Source: Rostratula benghalensis
Lineage: Eukaryota > Chordata > Aves > Charadriiformes > Rostratulidae
Length of the DNA: 64,000 nucleotides
Assembly (NCBI GenBank): GCA_013399305.1
Contig: VXAI01000035.1
Coordinates: forward strand, 4,658,646 to 4,722,645
Reading direction: 5' to 3'
The notes beneath the pieces were generated by a model. The model was not told the DNA's origin. It was given only the letters and a program-made list of their open reading frames with translations, and made no database searches. Both the position numbers and the translations under genes were made by a program. Of the stretch, positions 11,854 to 22,499 are shown piece by piece. Position 1 is the first letter of the stretch. Each line of letters begins with the position of its first letter.

Positions 11854-12540
11854 AAATTATCTGTTTGGCTTTCTTTCAGTATATCAATTACTTTCCTTGC
11901 AATATACAGTGTGTTCACTGTAACCGTTGTCATACAATTCAGTATTTCTTGGTTCAGAGGTGATTTTTTTTTTCTTTGGAAAGTTTTAGATGGGTCTGCT
12001 TCCCTTTCTGTGTCAGAGATTTACAGGACCATTTCTTGTCAATGGCAGTTATAGGTAATAGGATAAGTCCTTCCCATTGATGGGGTGATAAATGCTGCTT
12101 GAATTTCACTTTCAAATCTGCTAGAGACTGTTTAGCATTAAGGCATTCACCTCATTTGTGAGCACTTTAAAGATTAAGGATTTGAAGAGCAGATGCAAAA
12201 ACCACACAGAACTTTTCAGCTGACATCAGAATGATCTTTCCTTAATAAGTATTTTTATAAATAACAAAATTGGTCAGCTTTACTTCCCCAGTGAAAGAGT
12301 AAAATTTAAAATCTGGTTTTTAAAGGGAAGGGCAATAAATACAAAAGGCTATGTAAGAACAGAGGACTCTTGCCATTTACATGCAAAAAGAGAAAAGGTT
12401 AATTTGTTCTTGAGATCATTTGTAAGTGTTTGGCTCCTTCAGGAAGGCAGATCATTACTTGGGAACTTTGGGCTGCCTTGCTAGCATCTAGTAACTGTTT
12501 TGATTCAACAAACAGTTAAGGCAAATGAACTCTGCCCTTA

Positions 12541-12849
12541 CACATAGCTTCCCCGATCAGAGAAGGCTCTCGGGATATATTCCATGTTCAAGTAGCGCCA
12601 ATGACTCCAGATGCTCATAAATCTGTAGGTGAAAGCTCCTGTAAAGCTTCTCTTATACCATATTCCATACCTGTAAATTGCTACCTTTGACAGATCTGCG
12701 AGTATATTTAGAGGTATATTTTGTCTCAGATAAAGCTTGTTATAAAAACGAATAAGGCCAATCATTAGTACACACCGACTGACAAACAAGTAGTCAGCTC
12801 CAGTTACATGAAAATAGCCCGGGTCTATCTCACGGCTGCTTCTAACAAC
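12541..12849 (-). other. CpG-retaining block with a 103-codon open minus-strand frame
   Basis: From the stop at 12850-12852 to the stop TAA at 12538-12540 the minus strand is open for 103 codons. There is no ATG near the start: internal text reads SREIDPGYFHVTGADYL early, with aromatic-rich text near the end. I recognise no family. The block and its right flank (to about 12910) keep about ten CpGs, including CCCGGG, TGCGAG and AACGAA, against the depleted background. Neither end has a strong splice site, and other minus-strand frames are partly open too. It could be a coding exon, a promoter-like or conserved non-coding element, or chance. Confidence 0.2.
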
Positions 12850-12852
12850 TCA

Positions 12853-13080
12853 CAGCAGACTCCATTCTCTGTTTGTGGTGTACTAGTAATTACGTTCTCG
12901 CTGGCAGGATTTAGAGTTTGGTTGCCAGGGCCCAAGCACCATGTAGCAAGTGTTTTGGTAATGAATAAAGACGGCAATCAGCAGCAACCTGAGAGCTAGC
13001 TGAATGAGACAATCTGGCGGGCACTGAGGGGGTCCTGCTGGCTTGCTCAGATGGGCAGCAGGCAGGGATGAGATAATTGA
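12853..13080. other. Unique sequence flanking the CpG-retaining block
   Basis: Contains AGTAATTACG (homeodomain-like) and an X-box half site GTTGCC near 12920. No repeat or frame is recognised. Confidence 0.4.
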
Positions 13081-13087
13081 TAGGAAA

Positions 13088-13134
13088 GGGTAATGAAAGG
13101 AAAGGAAGTGGGGGGAGGGGGGGGAGAGGAGAGA
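13088..13134 (+). repeat. Purine/G-rich tract (G6-A-G8)
   Basis: GGG at 13088-13090, scattered GG doublets, then G6 at 13110-13115 and G8 at 13117-13124, continuing as GA-rich sequence. It is all purine for about 30 bases and could form a triplex or a quadruplex. Confidence 0.75.
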
Positions 13135-13272
13135 ACAGATTTAGAAAATAGACAAAGATTTTGACCTTAAAGCTAATAGGCTACTTAGGATATTATTTTA
13201 TAAAGACCAGGATAAAATGAGCTGGCAGCTGAATGTCAGTATAAAATAATCCTTTGTGTTTGTGTGAGCGCT

Positions 13273-13306
13273 TGTGTGTGTGTGTGCACACGCACATGCG
13301 CATGTG
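13273..13306 (+). repeat. Alternating purine-pyrimidine (TG)n/(CA)n repeat, Z-DNA type
   Basis: Thirty-four bases of unbroken purine-pyrimidine alternation: (TG)n passing into CACACGCACA and then TGCGCATGTG. The last part contains the perfect palindrome CATGCGCATG at 13295-13304. Such tracts are classic B-to-Z DNA candidates and variable microsatellites. Confidence 0.8.
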
Positions 13307-13309
13307 GTG

Positions 13310-15395
13310 AGCTGGGGATGGAGGAAATCCCCATGTGCAGATTTTAGATGGTTTCTAGGAACTAATAGAAATAACATGAATGGTTGTTTGTAGGATACGT
13401 AGTGTTGCAATGTCCTCCTACCTACACGCCTGTTAAAACATATCAACTGGGTCTTGAAGTCAGGATTTTACAGGGGAGAAATTAAAGGCGAGGGAGAGAT
13501 ATGACCTAGACAAGTTCATGTAAATATGGAAGGGGTTTCTTATTTCAGAAAACTGAGTCCTCGTTTGAGACAATCAATTCAATAAAAAGAGTTCCAGTGA
13601 TTTTTAAAGACCTTGAAGTACTCCGACTTTGAAAAACTAAGTGGATATTTGTCTTGCCATCATAAAAATTATTAAAAAACCCTACAAAAAAGCAGCACAT
13701 TTTCAATTATATGGCCTGGAAAAGGAAGATTTGGGGAATAGCAAATTAACTTGTATATACTTTTCTTCATAAAAAAATCATCTTCTTAGAATGATCTCTT
13801 GCAACATAATTATTCTTTTAGCCTTCACAGGCATGGGAGAAAAAAGATAATCCCCAGATAGAATCCTTAGTTGCAGAAGTGAAACATCTCCCAGGACACA
13901 GGAGTGAGGTTTTGCGACAAGCTCTTTTCCTATAATTTTGTATCCTTCTGACACCAGGCTTGCTTCCTCACAGCCTTGTGGGCATAGGAAAAGATTAACA
14001 TTTTTGCATTGTTGTTTTTTTGTTGTCAATTTTAAATTTTTTTTTAAAGCACAGCAATCAAGACAGGTAGGAAGATGTCAGTATGAACCAAGTGGAGATA
14101 TTTTATACTTGATGATAGGACTCTTACATACTTTTAGGATACATTTTTGCTTAATATTGACAAGCTCATCAGAGCCAGGCCCTTGAAGATTTCTCTTCAG
14201 CAATCTATCTGTTTCCTTGCTTATTTTTGTTTGCATTTTAAATATGTTATGGATTTTAATACACATTGTCTTCCCCAGACTTTCAGGTATTGGGAAGATT
14301 TCAAGAGAGTTTTTGCTTGTTTACTGACTGTGAAATACTTCAGGAGTATGTGATTTGCTGCATCACCAGGACTGGAATCTTTTCAGGCCTGATATATCAG
14401 ATTATCTTGATCTGTGGTAGTAATTAGATGGAAACTGCAGTATAGGACATGGATTTCGAAGGACATATTCCTGGTGATTCAGTAGCTGATGCTTTGCTTC
14501 TGAACTTATTCTAAGTAGGTTGGTACAAAGTGCACAGCAGTGCTAGATGTTCTTGGCTTTGGGCAGAGGTACATCAGCACTTCAGGATATTTGCTATTGA
14601 AAATGTACTATGCTAGCAAAGACTCAGCCACAAATGCACCTTTTTCCTGCCCAAATTTCAAACAGAAATGGTATTTTTCACTTTCTGGGATTTTGAAAAA
14701 TTTCATGCCGTGCTACTGTATAGAGTTCATCAGTGCACTGCTTTTTCAGAAATAAGGATACACATTAGTGATAAAAGAAATTATTCCATGTAGAGTTTTA
14801 CAATGTGCTTTGGGATCCTTTTAGATAAAAGTTACTATATCAGACATTATGATAGGTAGTAGTTGTAGTTATTAATACCTGTCATATTGTGACTTTCTCA
14901 ATCACTTTTATTTTGCGACTCAGAAAACTTTTACCCAATCTATCATAATCGTGATGTGACCCATACTGTACCCTCCTTCTTTCCATGACCTTTTGAAATA
15001 TATTATAGACGTTCTCCACAACCTTTCCTAAAAGCTTTTTAATAGAAATATTGTCATGCAGCTTCCATATTTAAAATAATTTCATATTTTGACAATCTGA
15101 AATGATACCACAAATAGTAAGGGGGCTGACAGAGTTGGTTTTTATGTGGACTTCATCTAGTGCTTTACTGGACCTGTCAGAATGCGCATGGTCTAAAACA
15201 TACGCCACACTCATCTCCATCTTTCTGTTTTACCAAATAAATACTGAGGCTGCAATAAACTCCTGGAAATGCTGCTGGACCTGTTACCATTCAGTGATAC
15301 AAGCTGTGCTTCTTTGGCTACATCTTTTGTTGCTCCACTGTGCTGGGTTGGAGTGCTACTCTTTGCTCTCAGAAGTGTAGAGATTGTGATTGAAG
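13310..15395. other. Unique non-coding sequence
   Basis: T-rich runs near 14013 and 14036. No recognised repeat family, splice pair or RNA. Confidence 0.65.
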
Positions 15396-15439
15396 TTAGA
15401 GGTTTTCTGTTGTTGGTTTTTGGTTTTGTTTTTTCTGGG

Positions 15440-15550
15440 AGGTGACTATGGCCTTGGTTTGCATTTGAGCACTGCTTAGCACAGTAGAGTCCTGTCTTCT
15501 TGTTAGGACATTATGGTACTACAAATTATTATTGTTAAAAATAATAGTAT
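15440..15550 (+). repeat. Ancient sauropsid interspersed repeat with AAT-type tail
   Basis: GCACTGCTTAGCACAGTAGA, GTCCTGTCTTCTTGTTAGGA and a TACTACAAATTATTATTG end follow, in order, a repeat common in turtles, crocodilians and birds. Its usual text is GCACCTAGCACAATGGGGTC, then a CCTGGTCCATGACTGGGGCT segment, then TACCGTAATACAAATAATAA. The order and the AAT-rich tail support a plus-strand 3' end. A T/G-rich stretch (15401-15438) abuts it on the left. I do not recall the formal family name. Confidence 0.55.
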
Positions 15551-16081
15551 GTGTGGCTTGGGAAAATGAGTTCTACGAGTTAATTAAAACTATTGTCCAA
15601 ATGTTTATGTCTGGTTGACTGAATGCCTGAGTAGAGGCTTTTGACCTCCAGAAATACTTATGTTATAATCTCATATCAAAATAAATATTTAAGCTCTTTC
15701 CTTTTGCACATAATACAGAGGACTATAAAAACCAGCACAATAACTAGGCAAGTTACAAAAGTGATCATCCCCTCTATTTTAAACTATAAGTAGAAGCTTG
15801 TAAAATAATAAATTACAGCATTGCTATATCCCCAAAAAATCCAAACCTTCACTAAATTAAGAAATTAACATTATTTATTATATTAGGTCAAAATACTGTA
15901 TTACAGTCTAGAACTGAATTTATTCATGCTGCAGCTTTCTGTTGTATATGGTTCGCTATAGACTTTCCACCAGTTTCATCTTTTGACCTTCCACATGTGA
16001 AGAAGCACTGAATATGCAGCAAAGATCAGTCACTGCAGATAAAATATCTGCAATGTTGACTAGACAAGAGAATTATTCATT

Positions 16082-16204
16082 GGGCCAGATCTCTGTGGCG
16101 TAATTTTACTTAGCTGTATTGAGTTCATTGACTGATCCTTATTGAACTTATTTCTTTGACTTCATCATGGGTATTCTGATTTATATCGGCTGAGGATCTG
16201 GCTC
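16082..16204. repeat. Full-length-looking palindromic MITE-like repeat (GGGCCAGATC type)
   Basis: The left end GGGCCAGATCTCTGTGGCGT and the reverse complement of the right end, GAGCCAGATCCTCAGCCGAT, are clear inverted repeats. The middle holds GAGTTCATTGACTG and TTTGACTTCATCATGGG, decayed halves of the CCATTGACTTCAATGG core. The typical sauropsid element reads GGGCCAGATCCTCAGCTGGT with TAAATCAGCATAGCTCCATT inside. At about 123 bp it is the most complete member here. Confidence 0.7.
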
Positions 16205-16332
16205 TCAGTATTTAATTTGCACAATAAATGATAGAAAGTCTTTTGAAATGGAATCTGCAGTGTAATTAATGAGAACTGATGCTTGACATTGGATCCTTTC
16301 CCAATAGCCTGTTAGGCAGCACTAAACATTAT

Positions 16333-16415
16333 GGGCCAAGTACTGATTTCACTTTTTTACGCCAAATTCCTATTGACCTCCACAGGAGTTTCATGTGAGA
16401 AATGATAACAGGATA
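16333..16415. repeat. Palindromic MITE-like repeat (GGGCCAAGTACTGAT type)
   Basis: GGGCCAAGTACTGATTTCAC, then TTCCTATTGACCTCCACAGG and AGTTTCATGTGAGAAATGAT match the layout of the sauropsid repeat GGGCCAGATTCTGATCTCAC...CATTGACTTCAATGGAGTTA. It lies only 128 bp after the copy at 16082. The right end is decayed. Confidence 0.5.
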
Positions 16416-16419
16416 TGTT

Positions 16420-19400
16420 CTATTATTTCTTGAAAAGATCAGTGTTCTGATACAAGTGGATGAAGCTGTCTTTTTCATAGCTGTCAAGTAACTTGGCTTA
16501 ATATAGTCATGGAATCTCACCATGCTAATAGAAATCTGGCATACTTGCCTTGGTACACCACATTGTAGCAAACCGTGAGTCCTTGTCCTTGCTTTACATG
16601 ATGGCTGAAATTCAGACTTTCTGAATTAGATATTAGTTACTGGAAGCATGAGCAGCTCCAGTTGGAGGAAACTGTATGCCTCTCTCACCAACATGTATTA
16701 ACCATTTGTATTTATATTTGTATTAGTTCTTTGCTAAGTTCTTACTCCTGGATTCCACGCTCTGAATGAGAAAGGGAATCCTTGAGTAGAATTTTAGCTC
16801 TCAGACAATAGTAGTGTAATAACTACAATTCAGGCATTGAACAGCATTAGCTTACAGAGAAAAATCAATCTGTTGCTGGTCACTCCACTTTACTTCTACC
16901 TCTGGCAAAGAATAATCAAAATATTCTCTGAATTTGCTATAGCTGTTATTTAACATTATTACAGTTTTGTGGCACCTCCATTTTCCCTCTGTGATTTTTG
17001 TCTGCCTCTTGATCTCCCAAATTGCTTTTTAAGTGTGCTCAGATACAGATGTTTTGACTGTTTTCTGGTGTCGTGCAAGGAGACTGCTTGTCCTTATAAA
17101 TCAACAGAGGAGGGTAGAAGAGTATAAAATCAGAGCCACAATAAGATATTTAGTGCCAATTTTTCACCTGCAGAGTTGCTCATTGTGCTGACCTAAGCTG
17201 GAAATTAACTAGCCCCATCTACTCCAGCCCTATACTTTCCTCTGTAGGAAATGAATTTAAGCTTGAACTCCTTGGCTCAAGTTCAGAGACCTTGGATGTC
17301 TCTATCCTTTCTTCATCCCCTGACTTTCCAGTTTGCCTTTCAGCTGCCAGGTTCTCACCCCCTGAGCCTGCATTCATTGCTTGTTCTCCTTGCTACTCTG
17401 GATCTTCAGGTTCTTCTTTTGCAGCAGCTGGTGAGATCTCAGGCAAGTTTGTTCCCGTTTGGTGTCTTTTGGGCCCGACATACAGAGTCTTTATCATGAC
17501 TGTGTAAAAACCTACTCATTTTTCAAACATTCACTTTGTATTTCATATGTTCCTTCTTAAGGTGCTTGGTCTTGCTTGAAGCTGAAGTCAGTTTGTCCTT
17601 TTGTCCTTTGCCCTGAGAAGCATCTCAGTGACTTCATAACATTCCCAGTAGCTTCCCAAGTCCTGCTTTAGGGAGAAGACTCAGATGCTTCAGTCCTGAT
17701 GATTCCTTGTCTCCTTCAGTTTGCATTTCAGCTTCAAAGCTTCTGTGTCACGAAAGCCCTCCATGTGACCTCTTGAAAGAATGGCACACATGTGTGGGCT
17801 GTGGGATACCTTCTATGGTATTTCGAATTCTTGCCTGTCCTAGACAAAACTCAAGAAGTTTGTTGCTCTGTATCTTGTTTCCCAACAAGACAGGAAAGGT
17901 CAAAAGCTTGAAAACTTTTTTTTTTTTTTTTTTAAAGCATTCATTCTGGAATGCAAAAGATCCCTTCAGGGGAAAAATGTCATTTATTTGTGATTTGAGA
18001 AGTGATGACCAATTTTGTATATTGCATTCTGAACAGAATTGGCACTGTGATATGATGTGTTTGAACAGCTGGTATATGCTACAAGCACAATTTCCCTAAT
18101 ACCAGTGGTTGTTTGATGAAGAACACTGTGGTGTCCACATCACCAACACTGCACTGGGGGCACTACATTGCATAATATATTTCCCAGTTTACCATTCATA
18201 AGTGAACAAATATGAATAGAAACAGCTAAATGGGAAGCCTTCCTGTGTTGATATCATTTGAGAATGAAGAAAGGGAGGCGAGCTTAGGTTGGTTTTGTCC
18301 TGCATCTTCACTGATGATCTGAATTCTTTTGCGTGCTTTGACTTTCTTTACAGAACATTGGTGCAAAACAGGAGTACATATGGTTAGGGAGCTGTGATAC
18401 CTACCAGCTTTCTAGTTTGTATTAAGGTACTGGTCCACCTCTGTAAATGTCTGTAGCCCTAACTGATGCTTTTTTGGCATTTTGTTGAGATTTGCTTCAA
18501 GCTAGCAGCTGTATCTGGGGCTTGCTCGGTAATCAGTGAAGAAAAGGGCACTTCCAAAGTGAATTTCATCTTGGGTTAGCTCAAGTGCTTTCTGGAGGTG
18601 TCTGTCTCTCCTCCTTAGGTGTATAGGTTGCTTGGGGTGACTTAATTCCTAAATAAGATGTGCCAATTCAATTTAAAAGGAGTGTGTCCTCCTTAACTTA
18701 ATCTGGGGATGGGTGGATCTAAAGCAGTGTAAAAGAGAGGGAGGTGTTGGCAGAATATCTCCTGGATATGAACTCTGATTTTGAAAAAGATTTCTGTCGT
18801 CTGAATTACCCTGGATTTTTTTTCCCCAACTTAGAGAGGTATGCTCAAAGTCTGTATATGTCCTTAGGCTTTTTAAGGCAGACTGGAAGAGCATGGATGT
18901 TTGAGGAGTGGTATTATTTGGTTAAGGCTTGATTTCTGACAAGTCATTGTGCTTGTTCAGTTTGTCTTGCTTTATTATTATAAAAGCAGAATCCTGTAGT
19001 GAATAGCACACAGGCTTCTGTATGGACTTCCTTTTTGGGAAACAATGATCCCATCCAATTACAAGTATGACTCATGCTAAGTGTTTGAATCATTTTTATT
19101 ACATTGATGATGATGGCTTGGAACAGTCAAGTTTTGGTCATCAATTTATCCTGTGTCTTTTATATTGGCTGACTCTTGTATATGAGAAACATGGTCAGTT
19201 AGACATTTTTATGAGTTCAAAGAAAGATGTTATGTGTAAATAACATCTGGTCAGGAATGAAAAGCAGCATGTGCACATATGACCTGATAATGTATATGTA
19301 TGATGGTTTTAAAGCTGTATTTCATTTGCAGTATATTAAATCAGGGAACTCAGAAAAGAGATTGCTTAGCTGAGAGAAATAGACATCATGATGTTAAGGG

Positions 19401-19465
19401 ACAGAAGAGTTTTATTGTTATGCAGAGCTAGATAGGTCCTGAAACAGAATCGAGAACTGTTTTGG
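16420..19465. other. Unique non-coding sequence with a T18 run
   Basis: A T18 homopolymer lies at 17916-17933. CT-rich text at 17220-17500 gives leucine-rich overlapping frames without family resemblance. The 130-codon frame at 17707-18099 runs through the T18 as phenylalanine codons and is not convincing. No repeats recognised. Confidence 0.62.
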
Positions 19466-19470
19466 GGCGG

Positions 19471-19516
19471 AAAAAAAATGTAGCAAAAAACCCCACCAAA
19501 CCCCCCAAAAAAACCA
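19471..19516 (+). repeat. A/C-rich tract
   Basis: A8, A6, then CCCCACC, AAA, C6, A7 and CC. The same A-run/C-run texture recurs at 55617-55655 and, on the opposite strand, at 62957-63027. These may be decayed retroposon tails or independent low-complexity growth. Confidence 0.75.
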
Positions 19517-19675
19517 AGCAGGCAATTTTCCCCCTCTCTCTTTTTCTATTTCTTTTTTGTCATGAATTGTTTTCCAAATATTGTATTCTAAATAGGGAGG
19601 AAATTTAAAGTAAGTTATTAGCCTGGCATTGGTCATATGTATACTGCTTAGATACCGTACCTGCACTGTGTTCTT

Positions 19676-19930
19676 TCAAAACTAGGGGCAATGGGTGCAA
19701 GCTGGAACATAGGAGCTTCCACTTAAATATGAGGAAAAACTTCTTCACAATGAGGGTAACAGAACACTGGAACAGGCTGCCCAGAGAGGTTGTGGAGTCT
19801 CTTCTGGGGACATTCAAAACCCATCTGGATGCATTCCTGTGTGACCTGATCTATGTGTTTCTGCTCCAGCAGGGGGATTGGACTAGATGATCTTTCAAGG
19901 TCTCTTCTAATCCCTGAGATTCTGTGATTT
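19676..19930 (+). mobile_element. CR1 LINE, 5'-truncated 3' end (avian type)
   Basis: Classic avian CR1 3' sequence in forward orientation: ACTAGGGGCAATGGGTGCAA, AGGAAAAACTTCTTCACAAT, ACTGGAACAGGCTGCCCAGA, GAGGTTGTGGAGTCTCTTCT, GGATTGGACTAGATGATCTT and the terminal GATTCTGTGATT. About 255 bp remain of an element several kilobases long, which is the usual 5' truncation of target-primed reverse transcription. No reverse-transcriptase domain survives. It is the best preserved and so probably the youngest CR1 in the window. The word CCAGCAGGGGG near 19867 resembles a CTCF core but departs from it on the right. Confidence 0.95.
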
Positions 19931-20640
19931 ATTTTTCAGGTCTCTCTTTGCAGCTCTTTCTTTGCCCCATATTGCAACTATTTAATACTCTCTGTCTGCA
20001 TGTTTCCTTCCTGATTCTTTTATGAGTCTCATCTACACTTTAAAACTCCAGCTTTCTTTGTCTTGAAGACTCAACCAAGGAGGTTTGAGAATATTGGGCA
20101 AATGTAGATTTGGAATGTGAGAAGAAAACTGTGTGATTTCCCCCAATATTTGTTTTGCAAACACTCGTGTGACCTGCTATAATGCACGTCAAAGGGACCG
20201 TGGTGTGGGCTTAGCTTCACTTCACAGCTGATGTATAAGCAAAAAGAACTGATGAAGGAACTGATAATTCCTCCTATTGTCACTCTGATTTACAAATAAT
20301 CCTGTTAGAAAGCAAAAAGTGGCAACATTTGTGGGTTTAGACCTGAGAGGCCACATGGTGTCTTTTGCAAAAAGTTGCTAAAATATATTATATTTAAACA
20401 CTTCAAAGTAATTATATATAAACAGTAGCTTCTAAGTAGCTAGAAGTATTTGATCCTTTTTGTCTCAGCATAAGCTAAATATCATCATGTCTTCATTCTC
20501 CAAGGAAGAGCTTTTTCACTTCAGTTTCACTTTAACTGCTACATTAGGCTGTGTTTGAAAATCTCAGTAATATGCCTTAAGAAAAGCTCCAAGAAAACCT
20601 TAACAGTAGAGTCTGAGTACATTTATCTCATTTCACATTA

Positions 20641-20721
20641 GTTAAGGGTAAGGCTTGCATGTAGTCCCATTATAATCAGTGGGACTGCTCCCATTAGTAT
20701 GGCAACCAGGATTTGGCCCTT
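20641..20721. repeat. Palindromic MITE-like repeat (AGTCCCATT...GTGGGACT type)
   Basis: The arms TAGTCCCATT and AGTGGGACTG flank a short centre, and the copy ends GGCAACCAGGATTTGGCCCT. The typical sauropsid element reads GTAGTCCCATTGACTTCAAT then GGGACTACTCACATGAGTAA and ends in GGATTTGGCCC. The left arm is partly lost. Confidence 0.6.
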
Positions 20722-21929
20722 TGTTTGTGATTACACATTCTCTGCCTGGTCTGTTAGACTGAAGGGTATAATAAAATTAAGCTATTGGATTAGAATGTTA
20801 ATTTCCAAACACAAATCAGCAAGGGAACATGATTACATTTGCTGTTGGAGGATAAAGTGAAACATTCTCATTTCTCTCTCGGTGTATCGAGGCTGCCTGA
20901 TAGAAATAATTGTGTGTATCTGGAACAAAAATGTAAAAAAATGCAGAAATATGGACAGAAAAATATGTTCCTTAAAAGAAGGAAAAAATGCCACAGATTA
21001 TTCTTGTCATTTATATCTGCAACCATATATAAAAGCTACCAAAATCATTAAGGCCTGCTCCTGAAGAGATTTCATCTGTATGGGACTAGGAATACGTTTT
21101 CTGTACCCAAAAAAAGGTCACCTTTTATTCATGACGTAAGATTGTGACTATAACAGAATGTGCTCTGGAAGGGGAAATTACTTCCAATTTCAGTTAGGCT
21201 ATAGCTGTTAAATAAGGAACTTAAATGTTCATCCATCCCTGTTTACCTTCAGAAGATGATGAGAGCGTGGTTTAGAAAACAGTGGTTCACTGTTAAGGCT
21301 AGTGTTCAGAAGCAAAAGTTTGCTTACATCAACCAAACTCTTAGAAATTACTGAAGATTGCCCTAGTGAGTTATGCAAGTTTTGGATCCACCACAACAAT
21401 TTGCATTTCAGTTTCTACAAAATTCTTTGAAACATAACAAATTAAGCTTCTGTGTTTTATGTCAGGATAAATAGCATAAACCTCATTTAACAGACAAGCG
21501 GAACTAAGGCCACCAATGACTCATGCACTTCCATCTGCAGTTGGGTATCTACCACCCTTTCAGCCCTGTGAAAACCATTTCCCCGCTGTATTTATGGTTT
21601 CAATTCTTCTCACCACTTATCCTTGACATTTCAGAGTCTTTTGCACCATAATAGGCTCCAGCATACTTTCTTTGTAACCCCTAGAAACATGTCATATTAC
21701 ATTTCTTTTTCTCAGACAGTGGTTTGCCCAGTTCAGTGTACTGTCTCCCACAGGGGCAGCAAGTGATGCTATATAAAGTAAGAGGATGAGCCTAGATACT
21801 ACCTGCAGTCCCTTCACTTCTCAACCCCTTGGCAGCCAGGGGTACTGGGTCAGGGATATTAGACATTACCTCCCCGCATATTTCCTTCAGGATCTGTTTA
21901 TGTACCTGCTCTCCCTGAATCATTTCATC

Positions 21930-22450
21930 TCTTTTAGAACTTGCTGATTTTATCCGTCTCCATAGCTTCCTATGGCCACCAATTCCAGAATTTCAGTGCC
22001 TGCTGTTTTAAAAAATAAACCAACTTGTATCTGTTTTAACCTTGTGCTCCACTAGTTTCAGTAAGGATGATGGCACCCAGTTTTAATCGTGAGATTTGGT
22101 GAGTAACAGCTCTGTTTTCTGAATTCTGAATTAATCTTACCCGCTGACTCCAGGACTTTGTAAACCTTTATCACAACTTGCAGCCTTCTCTTATCCAAGT
22201 GCAAAAGTCCCAGCATACTCAGAATCACCTCATTAGGCAGCTTCTCCATCATCTTACCCAATTGCAACCCTTCCCTCTGCCTTCTCTCCTTCTCCCATGT
22301 CCTTCTTAGGACGCAGAGACCAAACACAGTACTCAAAGCATGCGTCTTCACAAGGGTGTGTGTAGCAGCAAAATAATGCTGCCTTGCATGAAACAGCTTT
22401 TCCACTGGTTCCCAACATCCTGTTGGGTTATTTTTTTTGGCTGCCATTAT
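21930..22450 (-). mobile_element. Ancient CR1-type LINE fragment, reverse orientation
   Basis: Read on the minus strand, the segment includes words such as TTGGATAAGAGAAGGCTGCA and GTGATAAAGGTTTACAAAGT. These decay from the CR1/L3-like block that encodes the C-terminal LEKRRLRGDMIEVYKI motif of ORF2. The visible translation reads LLHLDKRRLQVVIKVYKVLE. Further along the minus strand the CATAGGAAGCTATGGAG word matches the usual CACAGGAAGCTGTGGAG region. About 520 bp survive with many substitutions and indels, so the element is inactive. The 146-codon open frame at 22058-22498 is a by-product of this relic, not a host gene. Its ends are approximate. Confidence 0.72.
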
Positions 22451-22499
22451 AACAAATACAAGTGGGAAGTGAATATTTGATGTAGTTTTTCTTAACACG

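Noticed and set aside
11598..11933. Glycine-rich minus-strand frame
   Set aside because: The glycine run is the translation of the C9-A-C9 tract.
17707..18099. 130-codon frame
   Set aside because: It passes through T18, read as phenylalanine codons, and shows no family resemblance.
19860..19878. CTCF site (CCAGCAGGGGG)
   Set aside because: The right half of the CTCF core is missing and the word belongs to the ordinary CR1 3' end.
22058..22498. 146-codon minus-strand frame as a host gene
   Set aside because: It lies within an ancient CR1 relic and its only recognisable motif belongs to the LINE.
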